Assembly: GCA_964386785.1 (NCBI GenBank)
Contig: CAYLUD010000051.1
Location: 1-7,356, forward strand
DNA from: SZAS-3 sp964386785
Lineage (GTDB): Bacteria; Chlamydiota; Chlamydiia; Chlamydiales; JAAKFR01
Length of the DNA: 7,356 bases
Reading direction: 5' to 3'
Part shown: in pieces, positions 6,358 through 7,356 of the stretch
How the letters are laid out: the number at the start of each line of letters is the position of its first letter
How positions within the stretch are numbered: position 1 is the stretch's first letter
Program-made: the position numbers and the translations under genes
Notes under the pieces: generated by a model
Database searches by the model: none
What the model saw: only the letters and a program-made list of their open reading frames with translations
Told to the model about the DNA's origin: nothing

Positions 6358-6553
6358 GTATTACGCTCATTCTTGTCTCTGCGGGTAACTCATTGTAAAT
6401 AATACTTTGATTTTTGTGCATTCCGAATTCCGCTTGCTGTTGACACACCTGCGTAAATCGCTTGCAAAAGTCATGTACAACGCAAAATAGTTCGGTAATC
6501 TTTGGTTCGTCCATATGTAGAGCCATTTTGGATGTGTTTTTTTTGTAAAACAA
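6296..6553 (-). pseudogene. N-terminal fragment resembling an IS982/IS4-type transposase
   Basis: An 85-codon frame whose middle, from the ATG at 6514, reads MDEPKITELFCVVHDFCKRF. The pattern K-I-T-E-L-F then D-D/H-F-C-K-x-F is what I associate with the start of IS982-type transposases, which are abundant in amoeba-associated chlamydiae. Only about 35-40 residues look family-like; after roughly 6430 the similarity fades and the frame then runs into the phosphoesterase gene and stops inside it, whereas a full transposase would be about 300 residues with a DDE core. The frame formally opens at TTG 6553; ATGs at 6526 and 6514 are more natural starts. No terminal inverted repeat could be assigned. 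It could also be a short orphan ORF; the family call is from memory of the motif. Confidence 0.4.
6392..6420 (-). promoter_or_regulatory. candidate promoter of the phosphoesterase gene
   Basis: TGCACA (6415-6420) and TACAAT (6392-6397) on the minus strand are 17 bases apart, 4/6 and 5/6 to consensus, placing the transcript start roughly 30 bases before the ATG. It lies inside the transposase-like fragment, so expression may depend on inserted DNA. Confidence 0.35.
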
Positions 6554-6667
6554 AAGCTTTATTCCAAAAGATGCTCTTTTTCAAGAAATTAACATCCGCT
6601 TACGTCAAACTGGCGTTATTTTATCATGAACCTCTACTCTCCGCTGGACCAATTTATTGGCGCAAGG
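6554..6667. other. spacer between IS fragment and membrane-protein gene
   Basis: About 110 bases with no convincing gene. It contains a plus-strand 34-codon frame (6571-6675) without an SD, and a short palindrome CCAATTTATTGG (6648-6659) just beyond the membrane-protein stop that is too small to call a terminator. Confidence 0.3.
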
Positions 6668-7093
6668 TCAGTTGATACTTGGTTGATTTACACTTACACT
6701 AGGGAACTCATGCTTCTGTAAAGACAGAGCTGGAGCATGCTTGCGATCTACAATTCTTGTCTGGGAGTCTGGGAATGCGGATCTAGAATATGCTACTGCA
6801 GCGCTCCCAGAAAAGGACATACCGACAGCTCCTCCAACTATTCCTATAGCAGAGAGGGTGGCAACAGATTGCCAATGATGGCTAGACCAAATGCTGCTAT
6901 TCGGTGCTATGCGATAGTGATGCAATGCTTTCTTATACCAGATACCCCCAAATATGCAGCCCACCAGGCAGCCAGTAAATATTGCCATACTGATGTAAAA
7001 AATTTTTCTACTCCTTGATGTTTCAGCATGTGCTGCGTGTAGCGGTTGAGCTGAGGTTAAGGAAACGGTTGAATGCGAATAATTTGTAATCAT
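6668..7093 (-). CDS. small two-helix membrane protein, Inc-like topology
   Basis: A 141-residue protein I do not recognise by sequence. A 30-residue hydrophilic Ser/Thr/His-rich N-terminus precedes a first hydrophobic helix (about 31-53, FYISMAIFTGCLVGCIFGGIW), a polar linker of about 24 residues, a Gly/Ala-rich second helix (about 77-102, ATLSAIGIVGGAVGMSFSG) and a polar tail of about 40 residues. There is no cleavable signal peptide. Two hydrophobic lobes with cytosolic-type tails are the architecture of chlamydial inclusion-membrane (Inc) proteins secreted by type III secretion, although the linker is long for a typical Inc hairpin; an ordinary inner-membrane protein is the alternative. 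The frame could extend to 7201, but ATG 7093 has a perfect AGGAGGT five bases ahead and the upstream codons are AT-rich spacer. It stands alone between two IS remnants. Confidence 0.65.
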   Translation of the reverse strand: MITNYSHSTVSLTSAQPLHAAHAETSRSRKIFYISMAIFTGCLVGCIFGGIWYKKALHHYRIAPNSSIWSSHHWQSVATLSAIGIVGGAVGMSFSGSAAVAYSRSAFPDSQTRIVDRKHAPALSLQKHEFPSVSVNQPSIN

Positions 7094-7098
7094 AAATG

Positions 7099-7105
7099 AC
7101 CTCCT
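7099..7105 (-). promoter_or_regulatory. perfect Shine-Dalgarno of the membrane protein
   Basis: AGGAGGT on the minus strand sits five bases before the ATG at 7093-7091. It is the strongest ribosome-binding site in the window and rules against the longer 177-codon reading. Confidence 0.8.
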
Positions 7106-7201
7106 AATTGTTTGAAATGATTTTAATATATAAATGTTTTTGAAATTTAAATTTATTATTAAAATTTTATAATTAATAATCGATTGATTCAATAGAGCCA
7201 A
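7106..7201 (-). promoter_or_regulatory. AT-rich upstream region and candidate promoter
   Basis: This region is far more AT-rich than the rest of the window. On the minus strand TTGAAT (7187-7192) and TATAAA (7166-7171) could be -35 and -10, but the spacing of 15 is short; TATATT nearer the gene is another -10 candidate. The leader would be about 60-70 bases long. Exact promoter placement is uncertain. Confidence 0.35.
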
Positions 7202-7215
7202 GATGAATCGGGCGG

Positions 7216-7291
7216 TTTCAAGGGTCTAGCCGAACACTTAGCGAGCTATAGATGGGCTCGCTCGGGACTCCTTTGGAGTCTATCCTTGAAA
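7216..7291. repeat. nested inverted repeats able to form a three-way junction
   Basis: TTTCAAGG (7216-7223) pairs perfectly with CCTTGAAA (7284-7291). Inside are AGCGAGC (7240-7246) with GCTCGCT (7256-7262), and GACTCC (7266-7271) with GGAGTC (7275-7280), all perfect. The whole folds into a three-way junction on either strand. On the minus strand the hairpins lie just past the transposase stop and may act as a terminator or as part of the IS end. Confidence 0.6.
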
Positions 7292-7356
7292 AAGGGAGGG
7301 GAAAGCTTCTTGTGGAGTTCTGAAACCTAAAATCTCGCTAGGCCTTTGATTCATTA
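7280..7356 (-). CDS. C-terminus of an integrase-core (IS30/IS481-type) transposase, partial
   Basis: The minus-strand frame entering from the right edge encodes NQRPSEILGFRTPQEAF, then a short tail and TAG at 7282-7280. The pattern N-x-RP-x-x-x-LG-x-x-TP-x-E-x-F is the conserved end of rve/DDE integrase-core transposases of the IS30, IS481 and IS3 groups, where it follows the catalytic Glu by about 30 residues. Only 25 codons are inside the window, so integrity and group are unknown. Hairpins lie directly after the stop, as expected for the 3' end of an IS. Confidence 0.55.
   Translation of the reverse strand, partial: MNQRPSEILGFRTPQEAFPSLFQG

Noticed and set aside
57..6616. Identical 12-mer TCAAACTGGCGT at 57-68 and 6605-6616
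   Set aside because: About one or two identical 12-mers are expected by chance in 7.3 kb, and the flanks do not extend the match.
6571..6675. 34-codon plus-strand ORF (extendable to 6532) between IS fragment and membrane protein
   Set aside because: No SD or promoter, and its end overlaps the membrane-protein gene antisense. The translation looks partly coding-like, but support is too thin.
7094..7201. N-terminal extension of the membrane protein to 177 residues
   Set aside because: The added codons are AT-rich spacer, while the ATG at 7093 has a perfect SD.
7202..7291. Possible tRNA, tmRNA, RNase P or SRP RNA in the structured region
   Set aside because: None of the conserved elements (T-arm GGTTCGA, RNase P GAGGAAAGTC, SRP tetraloop domain) could be found on either strand.

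Overview
The window reads as chromosomal DNA of a member of the Chlamydiota, probably an amoeba-associated 'environmental' lineage rather than Chlamydia itself. The main clue is a geranyl/farnesyl-type prenyl synthase directly downstream of a GlmU-like beta-helix protein that lacks the nucleotidyltransferase half; I recall the same order at C. trachomatis CT628 (ispA) and CT629 (annotated glmU). The glutaminyl-tRNA synthetase, photolyase and insertion-sequence (IS) debris, none of which I associate with C. trachomatis, point away from the pathogenic genus. The phylum is an inference from memory of gene order; I cannot name a genus.

Layout. Nearly everything is on the minus strand. At 1-134 a plus-strand gene ends tail to tail with ispA. 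Minus-strand ispA (137-937) follows the GlmU-like gene (934-1581) with a 4-base overlap; this pair starts with TTG and GTG, each preceded by a good Shine-Dalgarno (SD) sequence. A 220-base spacer (1582-1801) holds several near-consensus DnaA-box-like 9-mers. Next comes a tight three-gene unit transcribed glnS (3556-5244), photolyase (2145-3539) and a DUF167/YggU protein (1802-2155), with a well-formed sigma-70-type promoter in front of glnS (5276-5304). The 5305-5547 spacer has a weak 43-codon plus-strand ORF and a hairpin whose AT-rich tail lies on the plus-strand side. Then come an intact calcineurin-like phosphoesterase (5548-6357), a transposase-like N-terminal fragment abutting its start (6296-6553), a small two-helix membrane protein with Inc-like topology (6668-7093), an AT-rich promoter region, and the 3' end of a second, integrase-type transposase with hairpins after its stop (7202-7356).

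How the parts relate. The left two thirds is housekeeping: prenyl diphosphate synthesis, a sugar-nucleotide acetyltransferase-like protein, glutaminyl-tRNA charging and light-driven DNA repair. The right end, about 6.3-7.36 kb, looks accessory: a candidate inclusion-membrane protein between two different IS remnants. I found no CRISPR array, tRNA, rRNA or obvious defence system.
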